Part shown: positions 53,963 to 62,421 of the stretch, piece by piece
How the letters are laid out: the number at the start of each line of letters is the position of its first letter
Numbering within the stretch: position 1 is the first letter of the stretch
Origin: Snodgrassella sp945267035
Lineage (GTDB): Bacteria > Pseudomonadota > Gammaproteobacteria > Burkholderiales > Neisseriaceae
Assembly: GCF_026535915.1 (NCBI RefSeq)
Contig: NZ_JAFNPF010000001.1
Location: 1,426,001 to 1,490,000, forward strand
Direction of reading: 5' to 3'
Length of the DNA stretch: 64,000 nucleotides
The notes under the pieces: model-generated
Database searches by the model: none
What the model was told of the DNA's origin: nothing
What the model saw: only the letters and a program-made list of their open reading frames with translations
Program-made: the position numbers and the translations under genes

Positions 53963-55351
53963 ATGACCGGCAAGCAAATCGATGCCTCCATTTTTAAGGC
54001 TTACGATATTCGCGGGATTGTGGATGTCTCTTTGACCAAAGATAGCGCCGAATTAATCGGCAGAGCACTGGCCACAGAAGCAATAAAAAAAGGGGTAACC
54101 CAGATTGCGGTTGGACGTGATGGACGTTTGTCCGGTCCAATTCTGGCTGCCAGTCTGATTCAAGGTATCAATGCATGCGGCATCGATGTCGTTGATGTCG
54201 GTATGGTCGCCACGCCAATGCTGTATTTTGCCGCGATTGAACATTGTCAGGGCAGCGGCATCATGATAACCGGCAGTCACAATCCGCCCGATTACAATGG
54301 TTTCAAAATGATGTTGGCGGGTACAACACTCTCTGGTGACACTATTCAAGCATTGCGTATGGCAATTGAAACCAATCAGTTAGCCAGCGATGCGCCACGA
54401 AGCGGATCAGTGAATAAATTGCCGATTGCAGAAGAATATATTCAATACATTGCTGCCCATATCCGCCTGCAACGCAGCATGAAAATCATCATTGATGCGG
54501 GTAATGGCGTTGCTGGCGCCTATGCTGGTGATTTGTACCGTGCCATAGGTTGTGAAGTAGAAGAAATGTATTGCGAAGTAGATGGTCATTTCCCCAATCA
54601 TCACCCAGACCCAGCAAAACCAGCTAATCTACAGGACTTGATTGAACGACTGCGCCACAGCGATGCAGAAATCGGCTTGGCTTTTGATGGTGACGGGGAT
54701 CGTCTGGGTGTGGTCACCAAAGACGGACACATCATTTATCCAGATCGTCAACTTATGCTGTTTGCCGCAGACGTGCTTAAACGCAATCCGAATGCCAAAA
54801 TCATCTATGATGTTAAATCCACTCGTTTACTCAAGCCATGGATTGAGCAACATGGCGGTATTGCGATCATGAGCAAAACTGGACACAGTTTCATCAAAGC
54901 CGCCATTAAAGAAAGTGGCGCTTTACTGGCTGGTGAGATGAGCGGCCATGTGTTCTTTAAAGAACGCTGGTTAGGCTTTGATGATGGACTCTATGCTGGA
55001 GCTCGGCTGCTGGAAATTCTGTCCGAGAGCGATAATCCATCTACCGTATTGCATCAGTTACCCGAAGGTATCTCCACTCCTGAAATCAATATATCGGTAC
55101 CTAATGGGCAGTCAGGGCATGAAATCATTCATCAGCTGGCGCAGACAGCTCAGTTTGAGAATGAAATTGAACGCATAACCATCGATGGATTGCGGGTAGA
55201 ATTTGAAGATGGTTTCGGTTTGATGCGCGCTTCCAATACTACACCCGTTTTGGTTCTGCGTTTTGAAGCTGATAATCAGGCAGCATTAGATCGAATCATT
55301 AACCAGTTTAAAGCAGTACTTGCTCAAAATCCTGATTTAATCTGGAACTAA
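53963..55351 (+). CDS. pgm: phosphomannomutase/phosphoglucomutase (AlgC-like)
   Basis: 462 residues. Four-domain alpha-D-phosphohexomutase. It opens with FKAYDIRGIVDVSL. The phosphoserine loop is GSGIMITGSHNPPDYNGFKMML, the metal-binding loop GLAFDGDGDRLGVV, the sugar-specificity loop ALLAGEMSGHVFFKERW, and the phosphate-binding loop near the C-terminus RASNTTPVLVLRFEA. The GEMSGH loop is typical of the bifunctional mannose/glucose enzymes. It supplies glucose-1-P or mannose-1-P for lipooligosaccharide and other glycans. Ribosome-binding site AAGGA lies about 9 bp before the ATG. Confidence 0.93.
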   Translation: MTGKQIDASIFKAYDIRGIVDVSLTKDSAELIGRALATEAIKKGVTQIAVGRDGRLSGPILAASLIQGINACGIDVVDVGMVATPMLYFAAIEHCQGSGIMITGSHNPPDYNGFKMMLAGTTLSGDTIQALRMAIETNQLASDAPRSGSVNKLPIAEEYIQYIAAHIRLQRSMKIIIDAGNGVAGAYAGDLYRAIGCEVEEMYCEVDGHFPNHHPDPAKPANLQDLIERLRHSDAEIGLAFDGDGDRLGVVTKDGHIIYPDRQLMLFAADVLKRNPNAKIIYDVKSTRLLKPWIEQHGGIAIMSKTGHSFIKAAIKESGALLAGEMSGHVFFKERWLGFDDGLYAGARLLEILSESDNPSTVLHQLPEGISTPEINISVPNGQSGHEIIHQLAQTAQFENEIERITIDGLRVEFEDGFGLMRASNTTPVLVLRFEADNQAALDRIINQFKAVLAQNPDLIWN

Positions 55352-55387
55352 GCGAAAGATTTACTAATCTGGCAAACAGAGCAAAAC

Positions 55388-55416
55388 AAAAACGGCTACA
55401 TATTGTAGCCGTTTTT
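55388..55416. terminator. bidirectional terminator after the phosphohexomutase gene
   Basis: AAAAACGGCTACA and TGTAGCCGTTTTT form a perfect 13-bp arm pair around a 3-base loop. It lies between two convergent genes and can serve both. Confidence 0.92.
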
Positions 55417-55432
55417 ACGATTACTTGAATTG

Positions 55433-56698
55433 TCATGCTACTTTGGCTTTACTGCCTGTTTCGCGAACAATCAAGGTTAAAACAAATGCCAGAACTAAGC
55501 CACCGACAAAAACCATATCTGCTTTCTGGAATACATTCAGATTTAACTGACCACCTTCAACTTCAGTCAAATGTCTGATCAGGATATTAAACAGATTGGT
55601 CATAATGGCACTGGTCACAAACACAATGAAATTGATCACACCGGTAGCAGTACCTTTAACTTCATCCGGATTGACTTCCTTAATCATGGTATAAGGAATC
55701 ATTGCTGCGCCAGACGCTACACCGAGCAACAAGCCCATTAAATAATTCGGTACAATATTTGGCAGATAAACAATCACACCACCGGTGATTAACATCATAA
55801 TAATACTGCCTAATACAACTGGTTTACGTCGACCAATACTATCAGAGATATAGCCAAGAATCGGACAACCAATCACCCAGCCTAACGGCACCATAGCCAA
55901 GCGCAATGCAACATCATGAGGATCAGCGTTTAATCCATCAATCAAAAACTGGCTGCCCCAAGCAATATTGCCGACGTTAGTAGGCATAAACATCATAGCG
56001 CTGATAATGGCACAAACGTAGGATTGCGGATTTTTCAAAACCACTAAATAAGGTTGAGTCAACCCGCCCCAGTTCACCTTACCTTCACGTGTGCGCGGAG
56101 TAATGAACACTGAAGCAAAGAAGATCACCACCAATACACCAGCAGCCACCATCCAGAACATCTGCCAGCTCATCACATTATTCTTAATGATTGGAGAGAC
56201 CACAGCCTGACCCATGAACCCACCAAGCATACCGAAACATTGGGTCATGCCCACCGCAGTAGCCAGCCATTTTTTGGGAAAGCCTCTGGTAGCCAAAAAT
56301 ACCGCACTAGTAAAGGCCAGACCCGAACCTGCGCCTTGCAGGAAACGTCCTGTCTGTGCAGTGAAAACCGTACCGGAGCAGAACAATACACACCCTGCCA
56401 CCACCAGTAATATTCCTAACGAAGCTGTGAATCTTGGACCAATACGGTCAAGTAATACGCCTGAAACCAATGCGAAGAATGCATAAGAATAGAAATACAG
56501 CCCGATAATACCAGCCATTTCAATGCTGGAAATATTTAACGTAGCAATAATTTCTTGCTGCATAATACTTGGTGCCGAACGCAGCGCATACTGTACAAAA
56601 TAGAAGATCGTACAAGTAAACCAAGCGACAATAAAAATCGTATTCAGTTGCTTGGATTGGTCGCCGCCGGTTGGAGAAATCGTTTTATTAGGATTCAT
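55433..56698 (-). CDS. MFS transporter
   Basis: 421 residues with twelve membrane helices. The major-facilitator loop between helices 2 and 3 is GVLLDRIGPRFTASLG and its repeat in the second half is GYISDSIGRRKPVVLG. The first helix region reads FIVAWFTCTIFYFVQYALRSAPSIMQQEII, as in transporters related to the anion:cation and sugar-phosphate branches. Substrate unknown. There is no partner gene; a long AT-rich leader precedes it. An identical-pattern motif NVGNIAWGSQFLIDG lies in the seventh helix region. Confidence 0.85.
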   Translation of the reverse strand: MNPNKTISPTGGDQSKQLNTIFIVAWFTCTIFYFVQYALRSAPSIMQQEIIATLNISSIEMAGIIGLYFYSYAFFALVSGVLLDRIGPRFTASLGILLVVAGCVLFCSGTVFTAQTGRFLQGAGSGLAFTSAVFLATRGFPKKWLATAVGMTQCFGMLGGFMGQAVVSPIIKNNVMSWQMFWMVAAGVLVVIFFASVFITPRTREGKVNWGGLTQPYLVVLKNPQSYVCAIISAMMFMPTNVGNIAWGSQFLIDGLNADPHDVALRLAMVPLGWVIGCPILGYISDSIGRRKPVVLGSIIMMLITGGVIVYLPNIVPNYLMGLLLGVASGAAMIPYTMIKEVNPDEVKGTATGVINFIVFVTSAIMTNLFNILIRHLTEVEGGQLNLNVFQKADMVFVGGLVLAFVLTLIVRETGSKAKVA

Positions 56699-57389
56699 AA
56701 TATTCTCACTTTCCGTGATCCTGATTTCGAAAAAGCTAAATAAAGCATATTTATATTAGCAAGGGGGCAAAAAGGTGTATAGATGAATGAAGTTTTCTAT
56801 TCCTGTATGAAAAAAAATAAATTTACATTATTTTAAGTTTAATTTTATTAAAGTGTGCGTAACTCAAATTAACTTAACCATCGAATTTTTGAAAATAGTG
56901 AATGTAAAATTAAAAACACCCATTGATGATAAAGTTTTCAATAATTCGACAAAATTAAATTTTATTTATAAATAAGAATTTACATTAAATTACCAAGTAA
57001 TAAATAATTAATCCCATAAATAAATTTATTTTCATTTATAGCTGGTCAAATCATTCATCAGCAACATGGGTAATCCCCTCAACCCCGCCTTTATTGGTCC
57101 TCCTCCAGTATGACTCAATAATTAAGGGTTAATATTCCTTTTCATATCTATATTAACATATATTACAAAAGATAAAGTAAAGAAATGACTGAAATTTCAA
57201 TAATATTGAAAAAAAAATGAATTACAACCCTTTTGTTTCGGTACCATTAAAAAAGCCTTAACTCATTTTGGCAAAGTGCTTTAACAAGATTGGCTAAGAC
57301 TGAGCCATGTATGCGGTCAGGCGAAACAAAAACCTCTGTGGGTGGCAATAAATTGCCATCAGTCATCGCTGAACCAGTTTAAAATAGAA
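56699..57389. other. gene-free stretch upstream of the MFS gene
   Basis: About 690 bp, among the most AT-rich in the window, with long A/T runs and no protein-like frame. It holds the MFS gene promoter region at its left edge and ends at the trxA terminator. Confidence 0.5.
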
Positions 57390-57424
57390 AAAAACCTGAA
57401 TAGCATATGCTATGCAGGTTTTAA
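57390..57424 (-). terminator. terminator after trxA
   Basis: On the minus strand AAAACCTG pairs with CAGGTTTT, with an inner ATAGCA/TGCTAT stem separated by one mismatch, then a T-run. It lies about 54 bp after the trxA stop codon. Confidence 0.8.
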
Positions 57425-57477
57425 TCAGACTGACCAGGAAATGAAATCCTAATTAAGTCAAATGCATATTTTGCAGA

Positions 57478-57807
57478 TTAGATTGATGCGTTAATAAATG
57501 CCTCTAACTGCCCTTTACTTAGCGTGCCTACTTTAGTCGCCACAACCTGACCATTTTTGATAATGATCAACGTAGGAATTTGTCGAATACCAAATTTAGC
57601 GGGCGTTTGAGAATTATCCTCAACGTTAACTTTAACAATTTTTAGGCGATCACAGTATTCTGGAGCCAAACTTTCCAAGATTGGCGCAATCATTTTGCAA
57701 GGTGAACACCATGATGCCCAGAAATCCACCAATACAGGTACAGAAGATTGAATCACTTCTTTGTCAAAATCCGCATCAGATACATTTAAAATCAAGTCAT
57801 TACTCAT
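57478..57807 (-). CDS. trxA: thioredoxin
   Basis: 109 residues from the ATG at 57807 (MSNDLILNVSDADFDKEV), which has AAGGAA upstream; the frame opens 23 codons earlier. The thioredoxin fold is complete: VLVDFWASWCSPCKMIAPILESLAPEY, then VNVEDNSQTPAKFGIRQIPTLIIIKNGQVV with the cis-Pro. The active site is WCSPC rather than the usual WCGPC, a substitution expected to shift redox potential. General cytoplasmic disulfide reductase, used by ribonucleotide reductase among others. It is a single gene with its own terminator. Confidence 0.93.
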   Translation of the reverse strand: MSNDLILNVSDADFDKEVIQSSVPVLVDFWASWCSPCKMIAPILESLAPEYCDRLKIVKVNVEDNSQTPAKFGIRQIPTLIIIKNGQVVATKVGTLSKGQLEAFINASI

Positions 57808-58112
57808 TGTGGTTTCCTTTATATTTTGCCTACAACTACTAAAATATAGTTTTTTTGCTCTGAATTCAAGTTTCACTTAACCCAACAGCATTCATGCAAG
57901 TTTTAGGATGCCTAATTAATCAGTAAGCACCCTTTCAGACACCCATTTAACGGCAAGTATATTGGAGTTCATCAGAGCCGAGTTTACATTTTTGCTGGAG
58001 CAAGCTATCTGGATGTAAAAACAATCAGAAACGATCTTACCATCACTCGGCTATTTATGTCATTTTCATCGAAATGGAAATTTTATCTTCCAGCTGATGG
58101 ATCGCCACTGAC
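57808..58112. other. gene-free stretch between metZ and trxA
   Basis: About 305 bp. It carries the trxA promoter region. No hairpin with a T-run is obvious after metZ on the minus strand. Confidence 0.45.
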
Positions 58113-59294
58113 TTAAGCAAGCGCGGTTAAGGCCTGCTGCAAATCAGCTTGTAAATCATCAACATGCTCCAAACCAATCGCTAAGCGAACCAATCCAGGC
58201 TGGATGCCGGCTGCCAATTTACTTTCTGGTGACATACGTCCGTGAGTCGTCGTCCATGGATGGGTAATGGTCGATTTGACATCGCCGAGATTGGCGGTTT
58301 TGCTGAATAAGGCAACTTTATCGATTAGTTGCCACGCAGCTTCTTCACCACCTCGCAACTCAAACGCCACCACCGTTCCACCACCTTGCTGCTGCTTTTG
58401 TACCAGAGGCAGTTGCGGATGATCAGTTAAACCCGTGTAATGCACCTTCACCACCTGAGATTGCGCTGCCAAGAATTGGGCAAGCTGCAATGCATTCGCA
58501 CACTGTTTCTCCATGCGCACATATAAGGTTTCCAACCCACTCAAGAGTACCCATGCATTGAATGGTGACAGCACTTCACCGGTCGTTCGAACCTGTAGAT
58601 AGATGCGCTCAATGATCGCGGCACTAGCACAGATGACTCCGCCCATTACTCGTCCCTGTCCGTCTATCGCTTTAGTGGCTGACTGCACCGATATATCGGC
58701 TCCCAAGCGTAAGGGTTGCTGTAATGCAGGAGAGAGGAAACTATTATCCACCACCAGCAAAGCATGATGCTCATGTGCAATATTTGCCAGCTTTTCAATA
58801 TCCGCTAGCTCATTTAAAGGATTAGAGGGAGACTCGACAAACAACATTTTAGTATTTGTTTGTATTGCCGCAGCCCACTCGTCAGGATCGGTTTGGCTCA
58901 CGAAGGTGACTTCAATACCATACTGAGGCAAAATATTGGTTATGAGCCCCACAGTAGTACCAAATAAACTTTTACTGGCAATCAAATGATCACCGGTTAT
59001 TAATAAAGCCAACATAACAGCGTTGATGGCGGCCATTCCGGTTGAAGTGGCCAGCCCAGCTTCACCCTGCTCTAATTGGGCTACCCGATTTTGAAATGCC
59101 GCAACCGTAGGATTACTGGTTCGACTATATGTATATCCGCTCTGCTGACCGGCAAAAAGCGCCGCTCCTTCTTCAGCGCTGCTGAACATAAAACTACTGG
59201 TCAGAAATAAGGCTGAATTGTGTTCATTAAATTCGGTTTGTTCCTTGGCACCGCGGATAGCGAGTGTTGCTGGATGAAGAGGCAATGTAGACAT
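58113..59294 (-). CDS. metZ: O-succinylhomoserine sulfhydrylase
   Basis: 393 residues from the ATG at 59294 (MSTLPLHPATLAIRG); the frame opens 22 codons earlier. A PLP-dependent Cys/Met-metabolism fold: GYTYSRTSNPTVAAFQNRVAQLE, substrate and cofactor residues in GLATSTGMAAINAVML, LLVVDNSFLSPALQQPLRLGADISVQSATKAIDGQGRVMGG with the PLP Lys after SAT, and the C-terminal TTHGRMSPESKLAAGIQPGLVRLAIGLEHVDDL. It adds sulfide directly to O-succinylhomoserine to give homocysteine. MetB/cystathionine gamma-synthase is the alternative; the overall sequence favours MetZ. Confidence 0.88.
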   Translation of the reverse strand: MSTLPLHPATLAIRGAKEQTEFNEHNSALFLTSSFMFSSAEEGAALFAGQQSGYTYSRTSNPTVAAFQNRVAQLEQGEAGLATSTGMAAINAVMLALLITGDHLIASKSLFGTTVGLITNILPQYGIEVTFVSQTDPDEWAAAIQTNTKMLFVESPSNPLNELADIEKLANIAHEHHALLVVDNSFLSPALQQPLRLGADISVQSATKAIDGQGRVMGGVICASAAIIERIYLQVRTTGEVLSPFNAWVLLSGLETLYVRMEKQCANALQLAQFLAAQSQVVKVHYTGLTDHPQLPLVQKQQQGGGTVVAFELRGGEEAAWQLIDKVALFSKTANLGDVKSTITHPWTTTHGRMSPESKLAAGIQPGLVRLAIGLEHVDDLQADLQQALTALA

Positions 59295-60050
59295 AATGCA
59301 TGAGAAATATAATTGATCGTTAGAGTAAAGAATTGTCCACTTTTTTGTTACATTATGCAAATCAGCCTGCTCAGCTAGACCGCACTTTAATGCTAGAAAA
59401 AATTTATGTTGCCGCTGCTAAAAAGGGCTATTTCTCATCATCATGATAAAACACTGATCCCCCATCCTCACCAAATTCTTATCTTGATCTTACCCATCTT
59501 TCTTGCCTGTGCCTTTTGGCTGCTATGCCAGCAATTAAGGCACATTCGTGCCAAGCCTAGCAAAAAGTAAATGGTTAAATATAAGATCAACTTTAATTGC
59601 CGGTGTGTTACAAACAGGATCTCTCTGACAGGATCATTTATATCTGCGCGCTTTATTTCAGGCTTTTCATAACTTATCTGGCGGCTAAATGCTGCTAACA
59701 CCACCATGTCTTGGCTTAATCAACCAACATGATTAGTTTATGAAAAAAAATTTATCATTCAATCCTGATCGACTAAGATCTTATCTTTGATATTTTAGGG
59801 TTCAGGTATTTTAATAGATTGGTTTTTATCAATTTGCCCCGATAAGATGTATAGATAGCCGCAAACTTTAATTTATGCTGATCTGACTTTTCATGCCTTG
59901 TGCATATTTGATTGATCAAAGGCAACAACGTGTAATTTTAAACCACGTGATATGATGGGTTTAACTGATCAGGTTGCGGCAACACAGGGAAACCAAACAG
60001 ATTAATCTATTTTTAAGTGTCGTTAATGGCAATTATTTTAAAGGAAAAAA
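59295..60050. other. gene-free stretch between metZ and yaaA
   Basis: About 755 bp between divergent genes. An 80-codon minus-strand frame (59468-59707) has no recognisable domain. AT-rich; no riboswitch-like structure was recognised upstream of metZ. Confidence 0.45.
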
Positions 60051-60824
60051 ATGTACTTTGTTTTATCACCAGCCAAAAATTTAAATGCCAAAGCGCAAAG
60101 CCCTACTACTGAATATACTCAGCCACAATTGCTGGAACAAAGCCAACAACTGATTAAAATTTTGCAACAAATGGCTCCGCATGAGCTGGCTAAACTTTTG
60201 GCCATCTCGGATAAACTGGCATTACTCAATACTGACCGTTATCATCATTGGCATTTGCCGTTTACACCAGAAAATGCCACTCAAGCCGTGTATTTGTTTA
60301 ATGGCGATGTCTATACCGGTCTGCAAGCGAGTACTTTAGAACCCCAAGCGCTAAATTATCTGCAGCAGCATACCGCCATTTTATCCGGTCTGTATGGCGT
60401 ATTAAAACCTTTAGATCTGATCCAGCCCTATCGCCTGGAAATGGGCATTAAACTGGCCAATGATCAAGGCAAGGATTTGTATCACTTCTGGGGAAACAGC
60501 ATCACGGCAACCATTAAAAAAAATATGCACGCGGTCAATGATGATGTTTTGATCAATCTTGCCTCACAGGAATACTTTAAGTCCATTCAACCGCAGCAGC
60601 TATCCTGCCCAATCATTACCCCCATTTTCAAAGATCTGAAGAATGGACAGTATAAAACCATCAGTTTTTATGCCAAGCGTGCGCGCGGTTTATTCATGCG
60701 TTTTGCTGCGGAAAATCAATTGAGCAAACCTGAACAACTTAAAGACTTTGATTATGCAGGCTATTATTTCTATGAAGCCACTTCAACCGAGCATGAATGG
60801 GTCTATTTGCGCGATGCTCATTAG
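60051..60824 (+). CDS. yaaA: peroxide stress protein YaaA (DUF328)
   Basis: 257 residues, the normal length. Signatures: MYFVLSPAKNLN at the start, FNGDVYTGLQASTL, ILSGLYGVLKPLDLIQPYRLEMGIKL, NLASQEYFKSI and FYAKRARGLFMRFAAEN near the end. In E. coli YaaA is induced by OxyR and lowers intracellular iron and DNA damage under hydrogen peroxide. AAAGGAAAAA precedes the ATG. A tRNA gene follows 118 bp downstream. Confidence 0.95.
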   Translation: MYFVLSPAKNLNAKAQSPTTEYTQPQLLEQSQQLIKILQQMAPHELAKLLAISDKLALLNTDRYHHWHLPFTPENATQAVYLFNGDVYTGLQASTLEPQALNYLQQHTAILSGLYGVLKPLDLIQPYRLEMGIKLANDQGKDLYHFWGNSITATIKKNMHAVNDDVLINLASQEYFKSIQPQQLSCPIITPIFKDLKNGQYKTISFYAKRARGLFMRFAAENQLSKPEQLKDFDYAGYYFYEATSTEHEWVYLRDAH

Positions 60825-60941
60825 ATTAACCAAACTATTTCAAATAGAAAAATAATTACTTAGCCTTCAATCACGCATTTGCTTGAATAAATCACTTGGC
60901 AAAACCTTATTTTTCGTCTAATATTCGACTTCTTCAAAGAC

Positions 60942-61032
<91 letters not shown>

Positions 61033-61070
61033 AAATATTTATAAGTACTTTTATCAGTGCTTAGCCCTAT

Positions 61071-61107
61071 AAAAAATAACCTAAATGATCTTTTTAGGTT
61101 ATTTTTT
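61071..61107 (+). terminator. terminator after tRNA-Ser
   Basis: AAAAAATAACCTAAA and TTTAGGTTATTTTTT form a perfect stem with a 7-base loop and a T-rich 3' side, about 40 bp past the tRNA. Confidence 0.88.
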
Positions 61108-62358
61108 ATTGCTATCTTCTTTCAATCCCATCTTTTGGCTATGGCTCTATCCAGCATGAGAATCATCAACGCCTCAAACCCCCGTTCAAAATAAGTCTTA
61201 TCCTGCTTTAGGTCTTTACCCGTATTGTTTCAATTCCTAGCTTAACAGCAGCAGACATAAGCTATTAAAAAAACCATATCTTTAGGTTAAATTTATTCCC
61301 TCAATCCGCAACCATCAATCTATCGTGGCATTCAAATGAGTTAAGTCGCCCATTAACGCAATATGGCGCCGGCATCATTCATTTAATTCTGATTTTTTGC
61401 CATTCTGGTTGCACAGAGAAATGCGTTTGCAGAAATCTTTTATTATTAGATAATATGTAATTTTTAAACACTTAATCGTCTGTTTAGCATGAATGATTAT
61501 ATAATCATATAGCATAAATTGCTTAATTTTTATGCAATACATGTTCGGTTTGATTCACCTATATTTTTTAGAGTTATCCACAGATATACTCACATTTTTT
61601 GTGAAATTTTGCAGGCAGTGCTTTTACTTTCAAATTTTAGCCCAAAAAAAAATATATAAACTATCTATCAGATTTACTTTAATTTTATTGCAGCATCATG
61701 TGCAAACTTAACCGGATATATTGACTTTTGACAAAATTTAAATTTACATTCTCTTTGAATAAATGATGTATTGCCTATTCTTTTATGTAAATTTAATACA
61801 CAGGCATTTGAATCAAATAACCTTGTCGTCAACCTCGATAATCGCAGACAGCTTATGCTTAAGTTTTCAATAATTTCTTATCACCATTGTTCAAGCTTTA
61901 TCATCAACTTGCCTTAGCATAGTGACTGCCGCAAATACCCTGCACCGATGCCATGAAGGATAATTTTGAATTTATACCGCATCGATCTTAATGCGTAGTT
62001 AGGGTAAACCAGTGAAACTGAAGTTGCTCCAATGAGGAGATAAACAAATTAAGCGTTGTTTTGTAGCTAATCTATTCCTTCCCAATATTTGTTCTCATGG
62101 TATGCAGTTAAAAATGCCATGAGATCAGACCAAATGTTACTAATGCTTTAGCCTATTTGGCGTTAGGCGCTAGATTAATTCAGGTTGCGTTTGCTAGCGA
62201 GTAAACATCCTTAAAAGAGATTTACCATTAAGACGGCCACTCTTTAGCTTTATTTATTTTTTATTGATAACAAAGCTTTTACTTGAGCTACAGCTGCTTT
62301 GTTAAAAGTATATAAAAATTATAGTGTTACAAACCTATAAGTTTTTTTTATTTTCTCT
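61108..62358. other. 1.25-kb gene-free stretch before clpB, with one DnaA-box match
   Basis: Very AT-rich and without protein-like frames. It contains one perfect DnaA-box word, TTATCCACA (61574-61582), inside long A/T runs. A single box and no dnaA/gidA-type neighbours do not make an origin. Nothing else is recognised before the clpB promoter. Confidence 0.5.
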
Positions 62359-62388
62359 CTTGACATTAATTTTCCCAGACCCATATAT
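62359..62388 (+). promoter_or_regulatory. heat-shock (sigma-32) promoter of clpB
   Basis: CTTGACA (62359-62365), a 13-bp spacer, then ACCCATATAT (62379-62388). This matches the sigma-32 consensus (CTTGAAA, about 13-14 bp, CCCCATNT) closely and lies about 34 bp before the clpB start codon. Confidence 0.75.
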
Positions 62389-62421
62389 TTCATAACAACA
62401 AAATCTTCTGGAGGAAATTTA

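Noticed and set aside
59468..59707. 79-codon minus-strand frame between metZ and yaaA
   Set aside because: No family resemblance and no start signal; it lies in AT-rich intergenic DNA.
61574..61582. Replication origin near the perfect DnaA box
   Set aside because: Only one box was seen and none of the usual origin genes is nearby; one 9-mer can occur by chance in AT-rich DNA.
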